Shown piece by piece: positions 11,185 through 20,332 of a stretch of DNA of 22,658 bases; the stretch's first letter is position 1, and the number at the start of each line of letters is the position of its first letter. The notes beneath the pieces are model-generated. The model did not search any database. It saw only the letters and a list, made by a program, of their open reading frames with translations, and was not told where the DNA came from. Origin of the DNA: Cladosporium sp. IMV 00045 (lineage: Eukaryota > Ascomycota > Dothideomycetes > Cladosporiales > Cladosporiaceae); NCBI GenBank assembly GCA_001931905.2, contig MSJI02000420.1, positions 1 through 22,658 of the forward strand. Direction: 5' to 3'. The position numbers and the translations under genes were made by a program.

Positions 11185-11955
11185 TCAAGCATTCGGGTCG
11201 GACAAGTCGACCATGACCTTCGATAAACATTTGACCGTGTACTGCTGAACTGTGATTTGGGTTGGACCGTTTGTCTGGTTGAGCGCGCTCTGCGTCGTGG
11301 TGACCGTGAACATCCCCTTCGTCGACGAATCTGCAGACCAAGACCAAGCGACGTCCCAGTAAGCCTGCCCCTGCGTTACTCCAGAACGCCAGGTGTACAG
11401 AGGATCGGGTTCATTACGGCCTTCGACAGTCGATCGCAAGATTGCTGGGTTTGGAATTGCGGCCATGATTCGAACGAAGTTCTGTTTTGGGAGGTCGACA
11501 TTGATAGGCTGCAAGACCACAGCAGAAGCATCAATCTTGGGTTGAGATGAAGGCATGGGCTGCGGTTTAAGCGCCACGGTTGGCACATCTGGTTGCGCAG
11601 GCTGTGAAGGCACTGGCGTTGGTGCAGAGACATCTGTTGTAACAACGAGATCCGAAGTCGTTTCCTTCTTCGTTGTCAGATCTGCGTGCACAACCAGTAT
11701 CTTGCCTGAGGGACTCGGCTTTGTGGTGACTTTCTCCTCAGTGTAAGTTTTGCCAAACGGAAGAGCATCAGGATTGCCACCGCCAAAGAAACCTTCAAGG
11801 CGAAGCTTGCGACCTCCTGTAAATTCCAACACTCGCTTGAATTCGGCGGTGGCGATTCTGCCTGAGATGCTTTTGGCCGTGACGGTGAATCTGGCAAGTG
11901 TCGAAGACCAGTTCGCGCTGATGAACTTTGGGTCGATCGGGACTAGCTGAGCCAT
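11185..11955 (-). CDS. Unrecognised intronless 256-residue protein
   Basis: A single open frame with its ATG at 11955-11953. No known domain is recognised. Residues 1-105 look like a compact beta-rich domain (RFTVTAKSISGRIATAEFKR, KLRLEGFFGGG, GKILVVHADL). A Pro/Gln/Ser-rich linker covers about 111-142 (PTPVPSQPAQPDVP). A second part at about 145-256 is Trp/Thr-rich (YWDVAWSWSAD, FTVTTTQS, QITVQQYTVK). There is one cysteine and no signal peptide or membrane segment, which suggests a cytosolic protein. The coherent composition, the clear two-domain layout and the absence of stops support a real gene. It lies between the xylanase and the arabinofuranosidase, transcribed in the same direction as the latter, but nothing ties it to polysaccharide breakdown. 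Confidence 0.75.
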   Translation of the reverse strand: MAQLVPIDPKFISANWSSTLARFTVTAKSISGRIATAEFKRVLEFTGGRKLRLEGFFGGGNPDALPFGKTYTEEKVTTKPSPSGKILVVHADLTTKKETTSDLVVTTDVSAPTPVPSQPAQPDVPTVALKPQPMPSSQPKIDASAVVLQPINVDLPKQNFVRIMAAIPNPAILRSTVEGRNEPDPLYTWRSGVTQGQAYWDVAWSWSADSSTKGMFTVTTTQSALNQTNGPTQITVQQYTVKCLSKVMVDLSDPNA

Positions 11956-12566
11956 GTTGGTGGTTAAGGATGGGGTATTTTAGAGCTGCCGATGGCGGTG
12001 GATGGAAACCAAACGAAGAGGGGAGGGGAGGTCTAAATATTACGAGCACCAACTTCGAGACTTTGTTGTTGGAGAAGAAGCTGAAATCTAGAACAATAAC
12101 AACATGCAGCCACTTATGTGGCTTCATTTGTCGAAGCAAATGATAATTGATAGATGCGTGCGTCGCAACACAGTGGCTGATTCGACCAAGCTGCACGAAC
12201 TCAAATCTCCGGTGGTGTGATCATTGTATAGGCACAGACCTTGATGAGCACATGTGCTACAGGCATCTATGAACCATGCTGGATAACAGCGACAAAATAC
12301 TAGGATACTCAGTGTTCTTAATCCATACAACCAAGGGTTGCGTTCGAGATGCATGAGTAACGGTAGATTATCGTTCATGAAGTGGCAGCTTCACAAGTCC
12401 ATTGACCGCACAATACAAGCTCTGCTTGCGCGCATTGTTCGTAGAGCACTTTGAGTTGGAGAAGAGTCACTCGATCGGTGAAACTGTAAGTTCATGGAAA
12501 CAATCGGTGGGATATCTACTCAGAGATTTCTGTCGTAGAACAACTGATCCACCAACTTTAGGTTCT
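11956..12566. other. Intergenic: promoter of the unrecognised gene and GH54 3' region
   Basis: 611 bp holding the upstream region of the minus-strand 256-residue gene and the 3' UTR of the GH54 gene. No supportable gene, RNA or repeat. No clear TATA box. Confidence 0.5.
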
Positions 12567-14078
12567 TCAAGAAAATCCGGATCCGATAATCCAGCTCACA
12601 TCATTGTTGAATGAAGCAGCAGCATCAAACACCTCCGTACCGCCGTTACTTGCAATGTAACCCTTGTTGTTGTAGTGACGAATGTACCTTGTTGGATATC
12701 CCCATGCGCGCATGGAATTCCCTTGGCCATTGAGACCACCCTGCGGACAGAAAGTAGCGTCTTCCCCAAACTGCTTTGAGCCATCGTTGGCAACTAGCTG
12801 CAGCTCGAAGTTGAAGTGCCGCAGGTAGCTACCAGGGGTATCTTGAGATTCGAACGAGACACAAGCATTGTTGCCGAGACCTGTGCGAACAGTCCAGGTG
12901 CCTTGTTGCTTTAAAGACGAGGCGCTGGCCGAAGAGATGACCTGCGTGTTCACAGCCGAGCCGGTGTGTGCGAGGTAGCGGGTCGTGTAGCCTGACGTCG
13001 TAGATCGGAAAGTAATCGACGAGCCAACAGTGAGCTTCGGTCCACTAGTCAGCGCACCGGCAGCGTACTTCATGCTAACGATGTTGGCTTGTACCGAGTT
13101 CTCGGTAGCGTCGGAAGGGTACCCAGAGGTCATGACGCCTTCGTAAAAGGTCCCCTGGCCAGATATACTGTTGTCACCTCCGATGCCGAGAAGAATGGCA
13201 CCCTCTTTGCTCATAGGGTTATATCCGGATGCAGAAGGACGCGTTCCATTGTAGAAGGTAGAGACAGAACCAGAGGCAGCATCAGCACCTCGGATTGCCC
13301 ATTGATTCGGCTTGCCTTTGATAATCGCGGTCAAGAATCGATAAGTCAAAGAAGGGTCTCCAGCGTTGTTCTTGGGGTTAGAGCCAGAGAAAAGACCATT
13401 CTCAAGATCAGCCATAATCCACGGACCATTTCCTGCACCAGAGCCCCAAATGGTATTTGTCCCAAAGTAGATTGCCTCCATATGGCCGTTTCCAGTGTCA
13501 AGATTGTTGGTTTCGGCATTGCCATAATCGAAGCAACAGCCGTCGTTGAAGTGAGTGCCGTCCAGGACAGCATACATTCCTTCGGCGGCGTCCCCTGTAG
13601 CTGTACCGCTGGCAGCATTATTGCGGTAGCCGGTCCCTGGCGAGACGAAGACACCGTAGGCTTTCTGGCCATTGAGAGTAACTGGAGCACCAGTCGCACT
13701 GGCGAGGTTGTCGTAGCCGTTAGCTTCAGGACCACTGGCTGCACCACCAGGAGGAGCTTGGGTGAGGTGATTGCCTCGATTAGACTGATCGTAGATGATC
13801 GAAATCAGGCAAGTCGTGCCAGCACAGAACGAGTCTTGCGCAGCGGCATTAGCGACACCGCCAGCCGACAGAGGTTTGATGTCTGTCGTTGCCCCGTCCG
13901 AGCCACGCTTCACCTGGTAGAGCCGGCTGTTGTAAGCGTTATACAAGGCGCGAGTGGTACTGTGTGCGGCGATGCAAGGAGTGTTGCCCGATGCATAAAT
14001 GTCGCAAGGTCCAGCGTCCGCGAAAGAGCCAGCAACAATGGCCCCCAACGCCCATCGAAGGGTGGGTTTCGATAACAT
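12567..14078 (-). CDS. abfB: Secreted GH54 alpha-L-arabinofuranosidase B with CBM42
   Basis: Intronless, 503 residues, ATG at 14078-14076. The enzyme releases terminal L-arabinofuranose from arabinoxylan and arabinan outside the cell. The signal peptide spans about 1-22 (cleavage near ADA-GPCDIY), the GH54 catalytic domain about 23-340 and the arabinose-binding CBM42 about 341-503. Compared with Aspergillus kawachii AbfB as I recall it, the nucleophile is E226 (MADLENGLFSG) and the acid/base D302 (GIGGDNS). Their spacing of 76 equals that of E221/D297. The unusual vicinal cysteines (C181-C182, FNDGCCFDYG) and the covering Trp (W211) are also kept. CBM42 repeats show the RH(Y/F) pattern (YLRHFNFE, YIRHYNNKGYI). 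No break or missing residue is seen. Length matches the family (about 500). Confidence 0.97.
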   Translation of the reverse strand: MLSKPTLRWALGAIVAGSFADAGPCDIYASGNTPCIAAHSTTRALYNAYNSRLYQVKRGSDGATTDIKPLSAGGVANAAAQDSFCAGTTCLISIIYDQSNRGNHLTQAPPGGAASGPEANGYDNLASATGAPVTLNGQKAYGVFVSPGTGYRNNAASGTATGDAAEGMYAVLDGTHFNDGCCFDYGNAETNNLDTGNGHMEAIYFGTNTIWGSGAGNGPWIMADLENGLFSGSNPKNNAGDPSLTYRFLTAIIKGKPNQWAIRGADAASGSVSTFYNGTRPSASGYNPMSKEGAILLGIGGDNSISGQGTFYEGVMTSGYPSDATENSVQANIVSMKYAAGALTSGPKLTVGSSITFRSTTSGYTTRYLAHTGSAVNTQVISSASASSLKQQGTWTVRTGLGNNACVSFESQDTPGSYLRHFNFELQLVANDGSKQFGEDATFCPQGGLNGQGNSMRAWGYPTRYIRHYNNKGYIASNGGTEVFDAAASFNNDVSWIIGSGFS

Positions 14079-14197
14079 TTGGCTTGCGAGAATGTGCTTA
14101 GAGCGTCGTGCTTTCGGGCAGAAAAAAGAAGAACAAAGATATCTCGGAAAAGAGAATATTCGAGCTCTGGACGTTCAGTGTCCAGTCCTTGCCTCGC

Positions 14198-14206
14198 CTT
14201 TATATA
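14198..14206 (-). promoter_or_regulatory. TATA box of the GH54 gene
   Basis: TATATAAAG on the minus strand, about 120 nt upstream of the ATG at 14078. Confidence 0.6.
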
Positions 14207-14936
14207 ATTTCTCGTTTGCCATTCAAAGCAACGGAGAGGCCCTTGCAACCTGTTGGAAAGGTTCGCGCCAAATACGAGATGGACCAACATGGTCGATCTG
14301 TCGTAGACAAGGCAAGGCAATTCATGCAACAATTCAATAGTGTGCAACGATGCAAAGTAACGAGACTCCTCTCCCTTTTTCCGTCGGTCGAAATAATATC
14401 TCATGGGCTTCATGCGGACAAAGTTGTTCCACCGGCTTGACTAGCTAGGAGCAAGCCTCGCACTATAACATGCGTAAGATGTGGTCACACATCGGCGAGG
14501 ACTGTGTGCATCCTGGTATCCGTGATTTATTCTGCCGGAATCGAAGTCGAGTACCCACGGTCATGACCATATTCGAGGGGAACTTATTCCCAGATTTGTC
14601 ACGGAACAGAAACATACTCTGCCGAGCCGACAACAAGCATTCAAAAAGCTTCGCCTCTGCTTAGGGCTCTTGAAGTAATGCGGAACCTTCGAGCATATAG
14701 TCGTTCCTTAAGCTCTATACTAGGCCTATCACGAGGTTGTTTGCAATAGGTGACATCAAGTTTAATTACCCCGCCGGGTGATTATCGTTCGCGATGTGGA
14801 GGAATCATCCGAAGGTTAGGTGCGTTCCAACGGTTAAACTCGACTTGATGAACTACGAATCCCACGAGCAGTCACATGGAGTACATGCAGTGGGTCCCAG
14901 GGACAAAATACTGTAGTAGCCTGCCCATAAGCATTT

Positions 14937-14943
14937 TTAGCCC
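14937..14943 (-). promoter_or_regulatory. XlnR-like site upstream of GH54
   Basis: GGCTAAA on the minus strand, about 860 bp before the GH54 ATG. It equals the heptamer found upstream of the GH10 gene (8839-8845). A seven-base match is expected by chance every several kb per strand, so this is suggestive only. Confidence 0.3.
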
Positions 14944-15129
14944 GAGGTCGATGGAATGCTTCGTCTGTCTAGTTGTCTTGGTTGAAGGTCGTAGCAACTA
15001 GTGAGACTTCTGTTTGCCACCGATGGGTCTCTCAGTCAATCAATTCCAATCTACTACGTCTAGCTGACAAAGACGAGAAAGAGTAACCTCATATTTGCTC
15101 TTTTGAGAAGGTTCAACGTGAGGATTGTG

Positions 15130-15741
15130 TCAAGATGTTTCACCTTCTAAGATGACGGCCTCGTCCGCTGCGCATTGTAAACGCCCCGTGGCCATATCCA
15201 CCTCCATGGCTTTGAGATCTGGTCTTTGAGCTCCATTGAAGGAAGAGAGCAAGTCAGTAGACTAGCTCGCATACCAATCTTCATGAGCTTCGCCCTAACG
15301 AAAGGTCCACCAGACCAGACGACTCTCAAAAGCTCAGCAGTAGCTGCAGAGGCCACGGAAGCAAGAAACCCACCGTAGCGGCGACTGTACAGCTCAGTCG
15401 TTTGAGCAGAAATGAGGGCACTCGTCACTCGATTCCGACACTTCGGCCGGACACATCTGACTTATCCTGCGATGTCGATGACTTGTTACCATCCGAGGTC
15501 CTCAAGAAAGTATTGGCTGCTACAGGCCAAGAAGCACGAAGTCGTGCATCAGCACGGTGTTGAAGCTGTTGCGCCCATTTGCGAGCAATTGTCTCCTGCG
15601 CACATAGCCGCTTGTGAAATACCTACCTAGGTAACCCCGAGGATGGAGAAGCGCGGAGAAAGGTAACTCCGCCTTCCCCGCCGTAGCCGTCACTGCACCC
15701 GCCACGCACCTCTCTGCCAACTTATGCACAGCACTTGCCAT
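15130..15741 (-). CDS. Possible small gene divergent from the regulator (uncertain)
   Basis: The best-supported part is the 3' end. An open frame read from about 15428 down to 15275 (…LYSRRYGGFLASVASAATAE…KLMKI) joins 15218-15130 (DLKAMEVDMATGRLQCAADE…, stop TGA 15132-15130) across a 56-nt intron (15274-15219). That intron has GTATGC, ACTGAC and CAG signals and keeps frame on both sides. Upstream, the ATG at 15741-15739 opens a frame (MASAVHKLAERCVAG…) that can be joined by a GTAGCA...GTCAG intron of about 69 nt ending just before the ATGTGTCC near 15456. Another reading frame there is equally protein-like. The product would be about 155 residues with no family I recognise. It would start only about 40 bp from the ATG of the regulator. 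It could be a pseudogene or chance. Confidence 0.3.
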
Positions 15742-15782
15742 TGTCAAGCGTGCGAGTTGTGCAAAAAAATCGGGTGAAGCTC

Positions 15783-18338
15783 ATGAGTACGCTCGACGAT
15801 ACTTCCAAGAAGCGGAAACGCAATGCCGAGAGAGCGAGGGTGACGAGGGCTTGCGATCGGTGCAAAAGGTCAGTACGGCCGCTGCTATCAAGATGGGCTG
15901 CTGGCAGGTCTTTATACATCAGGCCTAGCCATTTTAGCTAACGTGCTACCATATAGAAGGAAGATCAAATGCAATGGCGTCCAGCCTTGTGGCTTTTGTC
16001 AGCGCGCCGAGTCTGTCTGTACATTTAACACTGCTTACGCAAGAGGAAAAGCGCCTCTGATTCTCCCTGCTCATGGTGAGTTGCGGGGTGGTGATGCTGT
16101 ACCGGTTCCCGCATCTTCCACCGATCAGCTCAAGACACATGAAGACGCAAATGTGATCTCCTCGCTGTCGCCATCGATACCAGCTTCGTCTCCTACTTCC
16201 CCTAAATCATCACTCGCGGGCCTACATGGAAATTATATCGGACCAGCTTCAGGAGTATCCTTCCTCCAAAGAGTGCAAAAGAGGTTGGGAGAAACAGCCT
16301 CATTCTCACAGCCAGACAACATCTTCACATTTGGCGACCCTCCATTCGTTGAGCCAAATGGCGACTCGTCCTTGTGCATGATGCTACCCCGTGAAGACGC
16401 CCAGCAGCTCATAAATCGGTATTTTGACTACGCGATGCCGACATACCGTTTCTTACATAGACCCACCATCCAAAAGTGGTTCACCGAGTTTTACGATACC
16501 TTTGGCATGATGAAGGATCCTCAGCGCGCTCCAGCCAAGACAGCTTTGCTGTTCATGGTGTTCGCGCATGGCAGAGTCTACATGCCGGATGATAGGAAGC
16601 CTGGGCCTCCAGATCTTAGGTGAGCCCATCTTTTCACCTTTATGGCCAATGGCATGTTCACCCCAGTGGCGACATATTCTCGGTGACGAGCAACTCAAAC
16701 TTGATCGACTGTTTAATCCTCGACAGGAACCTAACTAACCGGACATGATGCAGCAAACGATTCTACTTGGCAGCGGAACGACAACTTGCGAAAGAAAGCG
16801 GCTCAATCCGCTTGGCCAGCATCCAGGCACGATTGACTCAATGTTTTTATCTTCTAACGCAGTCTCGAATCAACCACTGCTGGAGTACGTTTGGAACTGT
16901 CTTCCAACTTGCGTTAGCTGCAGGGCTGAATCGAAGTAAAACGCCCGAGCCGCGCTCAGGAATACGTGACATTGAGGTAGAATGCCGCCGCAGGACATTT
17001 TGGTGCGCGTACACTCTGGACGTACACCTTAGCGTGGTTCTGGGCAGGCCTCAATTGTTCAACGATGAAGACATTGATGTCGAGTTTCCGAGGAACGTGG
17101 AAGATGATCAGCTTGCAAATCCAGATCTGGGAGAGTCTGAAAATTCACAGAACTCATCAACGATGTTTGCTCCATTGGCGCACATAAAGTAAGTCTTTTG
17201 CTCTCTGATCCTATCATGCACGGTTGTTTAGTGACGTGCTTGAGATTTCCGACCTGCAATGAACACTTCTCTGAAAGCTCAAATTCACTTCAGACGTCCA
17301 GCTGACCTCTTAGGCTTGCTCGCATCGTAAAACAGGGTCTTCGTGGGCTCTATCCTTTGAAGCCTATCTCAAGAGATCTGCGCATAAAGAGATGCGCAGA
17401 GATCAATGAGAGACTGGCTGCCTGGCGATCTGACTTGGCATCGTTTCTTGGAGCAGAAGCCTTCAACGCGGCTATGTTTCTTCCAATCGTACAACGACAA
17501 CGGAACGTTCTGAATCTTACATATTGGCATGCGGTCATCCTTACGCATCGTCCATTGTTGCTTGGCAATTTCGCAGCACGACGACGCGCTACTGGAGATA
17601 CCAATGAGGAAGAGCTATACAACGACCATCAAATCGAAGAAAGCGTGAACCAGTGTCTCATGTCCGCCATGGAGACGGTAAGAACCATCAGCAAGATGAC
17701 ACAAAGCCGACAAATGTCTCGCGCATTCTGGGTATGTGTAAGCCCTTTCCCTGTTGGCGAAAGTATATCATGTTATATTCTGTACCACACGATAGGCTAT
17801 CAGGCAGAAGGAAAGAGAAACATTGAGCGCTGACGGACTTCAGATTGCATCATATTTCGCCTTCACAGCTAGTACTGTTTTGTACATCTATGTGATACAA
17901 AACAGATTGCGCTCCTCCGAAAATTCCACAGAGTACCTATCAGCTGCAACGCAATGTCAATCTCAAATCTTCAGCGTCGCGGAGAAAGGATCGCTCCCCG
18001 AGAGATATTGTCTTCTCCTAGAGGAGCTGCGCCGTGAAGCAACACGAGAAAGAGCTCCCTCACGCAGACTGGCCGCGGGAGCGCAAAGCCCCTTCGGCAG
18101 TGTTCAAGATGGGCTTCAATCGCACTCTGTAGTGGCAGAGAATCCATTCACAGCAGCCTCACCTATGGAGCTGAACGGAAGTTTGTTCACGGACACAGCC
18201 AACGGCTTGGATGGATTGCTGATGGGCGGTACACCCGACTATGGAGAGTGGGATCAATTTGCCTCAATGGTCTCATCTGGACTAGGTAATCTCGACGGGT
18301 TCTTTTGCGATCAATATAACGGACAAGCGCCGTCGTGA
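15783..18338 (+). CDS. Zn2Cys6 fungal transcription factor with MHR domain
   Basis: Five exons (15783-15868, 15957-16619, 16754-17188, 17314-17731, 17844-18338) give 698 residues. Introns are 88, 134, 125 and 112 nt. A basic start (SKKRKRNAERARVTRA) leads into the zinc cluster C24-x2-C27-x6-C34-x5-C40-x2-C43-x6-C50. All six cysteines are present, and the first intron cuts inside the cluster at Arg29, a common fungal position. The fungal-specific middle homology region spans about 150-560 (PREDAQQLINRYFDYAMPTYRFLHRPTIQ, SIRLASIQARLTQCFYLLTQSRINHCWSTFGTVFQLALAAGLNR, CRRRTFWCAYTLDVHLSVVLGRPQ, FWIASYFAFTASTVLYIYVIQ). A Ser/Pro-rich linker (about 70-105) and an acidic, Gly/Asp-rich tail could serve activation. 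It lies next to a dehydrogenase and sugar-acid genes, which makes it a candidate local regulator. The ATG at 15783 is the first in frame. Confidence 0.93.
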
Positions 18339-18554
18339 ATTAGCTGCGTGCTAGGATTATAAAAAAAATTTAGAATGTTGGCAGACATGTGATTGATACA
18401 CGTGATCGAGAAAAGAACAGTAGAACATCGACGTCACGGCTGCCCATATCTCGTATCTCAAATCACCTCCAATGACTTGGCCTGACTTTAATGCCTCGGC
18501 AGTTCGATCTGCAATAAACCTCGGATCACTTACGAGCTGTTCATCGAAGGATCT

Positions 18555-18624
18555 CTCCACCAAATTTCATTGGTTTTCCGTCGCATATCCGTCGGATATG
18601 CGTAACGGATGAAATTTGGTGGAG
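18555..18624. repeat. 70-bp foldback (nested inverted repeat) upstream of the dehydrogenase
   Basis: The outer arms are a perfect 16-base inverted repeat: CTCCACCAAATTTCAT at 18555-18570 against its complement at 18609-18624. The inner stem is CGCATATCC (18582-18590), loop GTC, GGATATGCG (18594-18602), extended by TCCGT (18577-18581) pairing with ACGGA (18605-18609). The centre reads ATATCCGTCGGATAT, a CCG-T-CGG palindrome. Only a 6-base bulge (18571-18576) and the two bases 18603-18604 are unpaired besides the loop; base 18609 can pair in either stem. No target-site duplication was seen at the edges. Confidence 0.9.
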
Positions 18625-18725
18625 CATTCCCATCCTGGAAACGCTCTTGAGCAAACTTCATTTCGACACAATGCGAGAAAGTAGCCGAAGATATCGGATT
18701 CCAGAACGCAGTGTTGTCTTCCATT

Positions 18726-18731
18726 TATAAA
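18726..18731 (+). promoter_or_regulatory. TATA box of the dehydrogenase gene
   Basis: TATAAA 58 nt before the ATG at 18789 and about 100 nt downstream of the foldback, so the foldback sits at a usual upstream-activator position. Confidence 0.55.
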
Positions 18732-18788
18732 CCTCATCATGTTAGTGTTCGGACCAATCGACATTTTCTTCAATTATAGCTTTACAAA

Positions 18789-19740
18789 ATGGCGTCAGGA
18801 ATGAATCAACGACTCTCGGGCAAGACTATCTTGGTTACAGGAGCGTCGTCGGGCATTGGAAGGTCGACGGCCCTCGAGTTTGCCCGAACATGCCCAAAAG
18901 ATCTCAAACTGGTCCTCACAGCTCGCCGTATTGACAGTCTAAATCAACTTGCAACCGAAATCCGTGAAGCCGTTGGCGACGGAGTGCAGGTCCTGCCAGT
19001 ACAGCTAGACATCAGCAAGTCCAACGAAGTTCATGGCTTTGTGAGCAGACTTCCAAACGAGTTCCAGCAGATAGACATCTTGGTCAACAATGCGTAAGTA
19101 CCGCAAAGATGGCATACACCTTCGCGCAACGCTCTCAGTCAGCTTTGGGACTGACATTCAATTGCAGCGGGTTGGTGAAAGGTGTTGCGAAAGCTCCTGA
19201 GATAGCGGAAGACGACATGAACGTCATGTTTGCCACAAATGTCACAGGCCTAGTCAACATGACACAGGAAGTTCTTCAAGGAATGCTGAAACGCAACAAC
19301 GGTGAAGGCGCTGGAGACATCATCAACATTGGCTCGATCGCAGGCCGCGAGCCATATCCTGGAGGTGGAATCTACTGCGCAACGAAAGCGGCCGTCAGAG
19401 CATTCACCGAGAGCTTGCGGAAAGAGCTAATCGCAAAGAGGGTCAGGGTGATTTGTATTGACCCGGGTCAGGTTGAGACCGAGTTTTCAGTCGTTCGATT
19501 CTATGGTGATAAGTCCAAGGCAGATGCTGTCTATGCGTAAGTACCCATCGCGAACACTAAGGCTGTGACGAGATTGCCAAAAGCTGACAGGTCTACAGTG
19601 GTTGCGAGCCCTTGACGCCCGAGGATATCGCCGAGGTTGTAGTCTTCACCGCGAGCAGGCGGGAAAATGTGGTTATTGCTGACAGCCTCATCTTTCCCAA
19701 CCATCAAGCAGGCGCGACCACTATGCATAAGAAGGCTTGA
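18789..19740 (+). CDS. Short-chain dehydrogenase/reductase, YMR226C/YdfG type
   Basis: Three exons (18789-19093, 19168-19536, 19599-19740) give 271 residues. Introns are 74 and 62 nt, both with GTAAGT donors. It is a classical SDR Rossmann fold: cofactor motif TGASSGIG (17-24), ARR after the second strand (favouring NADP), NNAG (100-103), and the catalytic tetrad N126, S158, Y171 and K175 (YCATK). The IADSLIFPNHQ C-terminus matches the NADP-dependent 3-hydroxy-acid dehydrogenase group of yeast YMR226C and E. coli YdfG. These oxidise serine, L-allo-threonine and other 3-hydroxy acids, or reduce the corresponding semialdehydes and ketones. No targeting signal is visible, so it is likely cytosolic. 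The substrate here is unknown, but a sugar-acid intermediate would suit the neighbourhood. It is co-directional with the regulator and convergent with the glucarate-dehydratase-like gene. Confidence 0.92.
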
Positions 19741-20332
19741 AGCTATCCTATTAGGATATGGTGCGTGGTAGAAATAGCGAATCAATTGCGGCTTCGCAGA
19801 GTCTGTATCGATCTCTTTTCCATGGCTGATTAGGGCACATGAGCACATAGAAGTCTATTTCAATTCCCTTTCTGCATCCTGCGATTGAAAGCACCGTCGA
19901 ATGGGATACTTCTAAAGCTCTGTTCTCAATAAAGCTTTCGACTGTGTGTTGCTTCATGCTCGTCACCGATCTCGATATAAGGCTGCAATTACTTGATTGG
20001 CGATTTCGATAGTTTATGAAGCCTCCTAATTGAACAACGCCGATGTGAAGATAACTGATTGAGCTAGTGTTGGCAAGGGGTCTCGAAGAAGGGCTTTCCC
20101 ACCCCATTCATTGAGAACGCCTTGGGAATCATCCATAGAATTCGTTTACATAAGAGCTCAGAACTCGAGTGCCTAGCTACTGCGTCGTGCTACATGATGA
20201 CCTTACCACTTTGTTTAGTAATTTAATCTTCAAGCTTGCGTTACAATCGGGCAAAAGGTCTTGTAGCAATTGCATGAAACGACCTGAGCAAAAGTGTGTG
20301 ATGTCTACTCTATGGTTGCGAACGCAGCTTAT
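19741..20332. other. Convergent intergenic region
   Basis: 592 bp of 3' UTR and spacer between the dehydrogenase (+) and the glucarate-dehydratase-like gene (-). Open frames are short and unconvincing. Nothing else seen. Confidence 0.5.

Larger units (their letters stand above)
14079..15129. other. Intergenic: GH54 promoter side of the divergent spacer
   Basis: About 1.05 kb upstream of the GH54 gene. Apart from the TATA box (14198-14206) and one XlnR-like site (14937-14943, minus) nothing is supportable. Open frames are short. CCCCGC at 14769-14774 matches the loose CreA consensus but is not specific enough to call. Confidence 0.45.
18339..18788. other. Intergenic between regulator and dehydrogenase
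   Basis: 450 bp. It contains the large foldback (18555-18624) and the TATA box of the dehydrogenase gene. On the minus strand two adjoining open frames (18724-18530 and about 18563-18357) read like pieces of a protein (e.g. PPNFIRYAYPTD and SDPRFIADRTAEALKSG) but are in different frames without a usable intron. They may be a decayed gene or chance. Confidence 0.5.

Noticed and set aside
13089..14075. 328-codon open frame on the plus strand opposite the GH54 gene
   Set aside because: It lies entirely antisense to a gene with complete catalytic residues, and its composition (Arg/Ser-rich, no motif) is that of a shadow frame.
15624..15633. TACCTAGGTA perfect 10-bp palindrome
   Set aside because: In my experience CCTAGG-type palindromes are common in fungal intergenic DNA. 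A single copy gives no evidence for a specific site.
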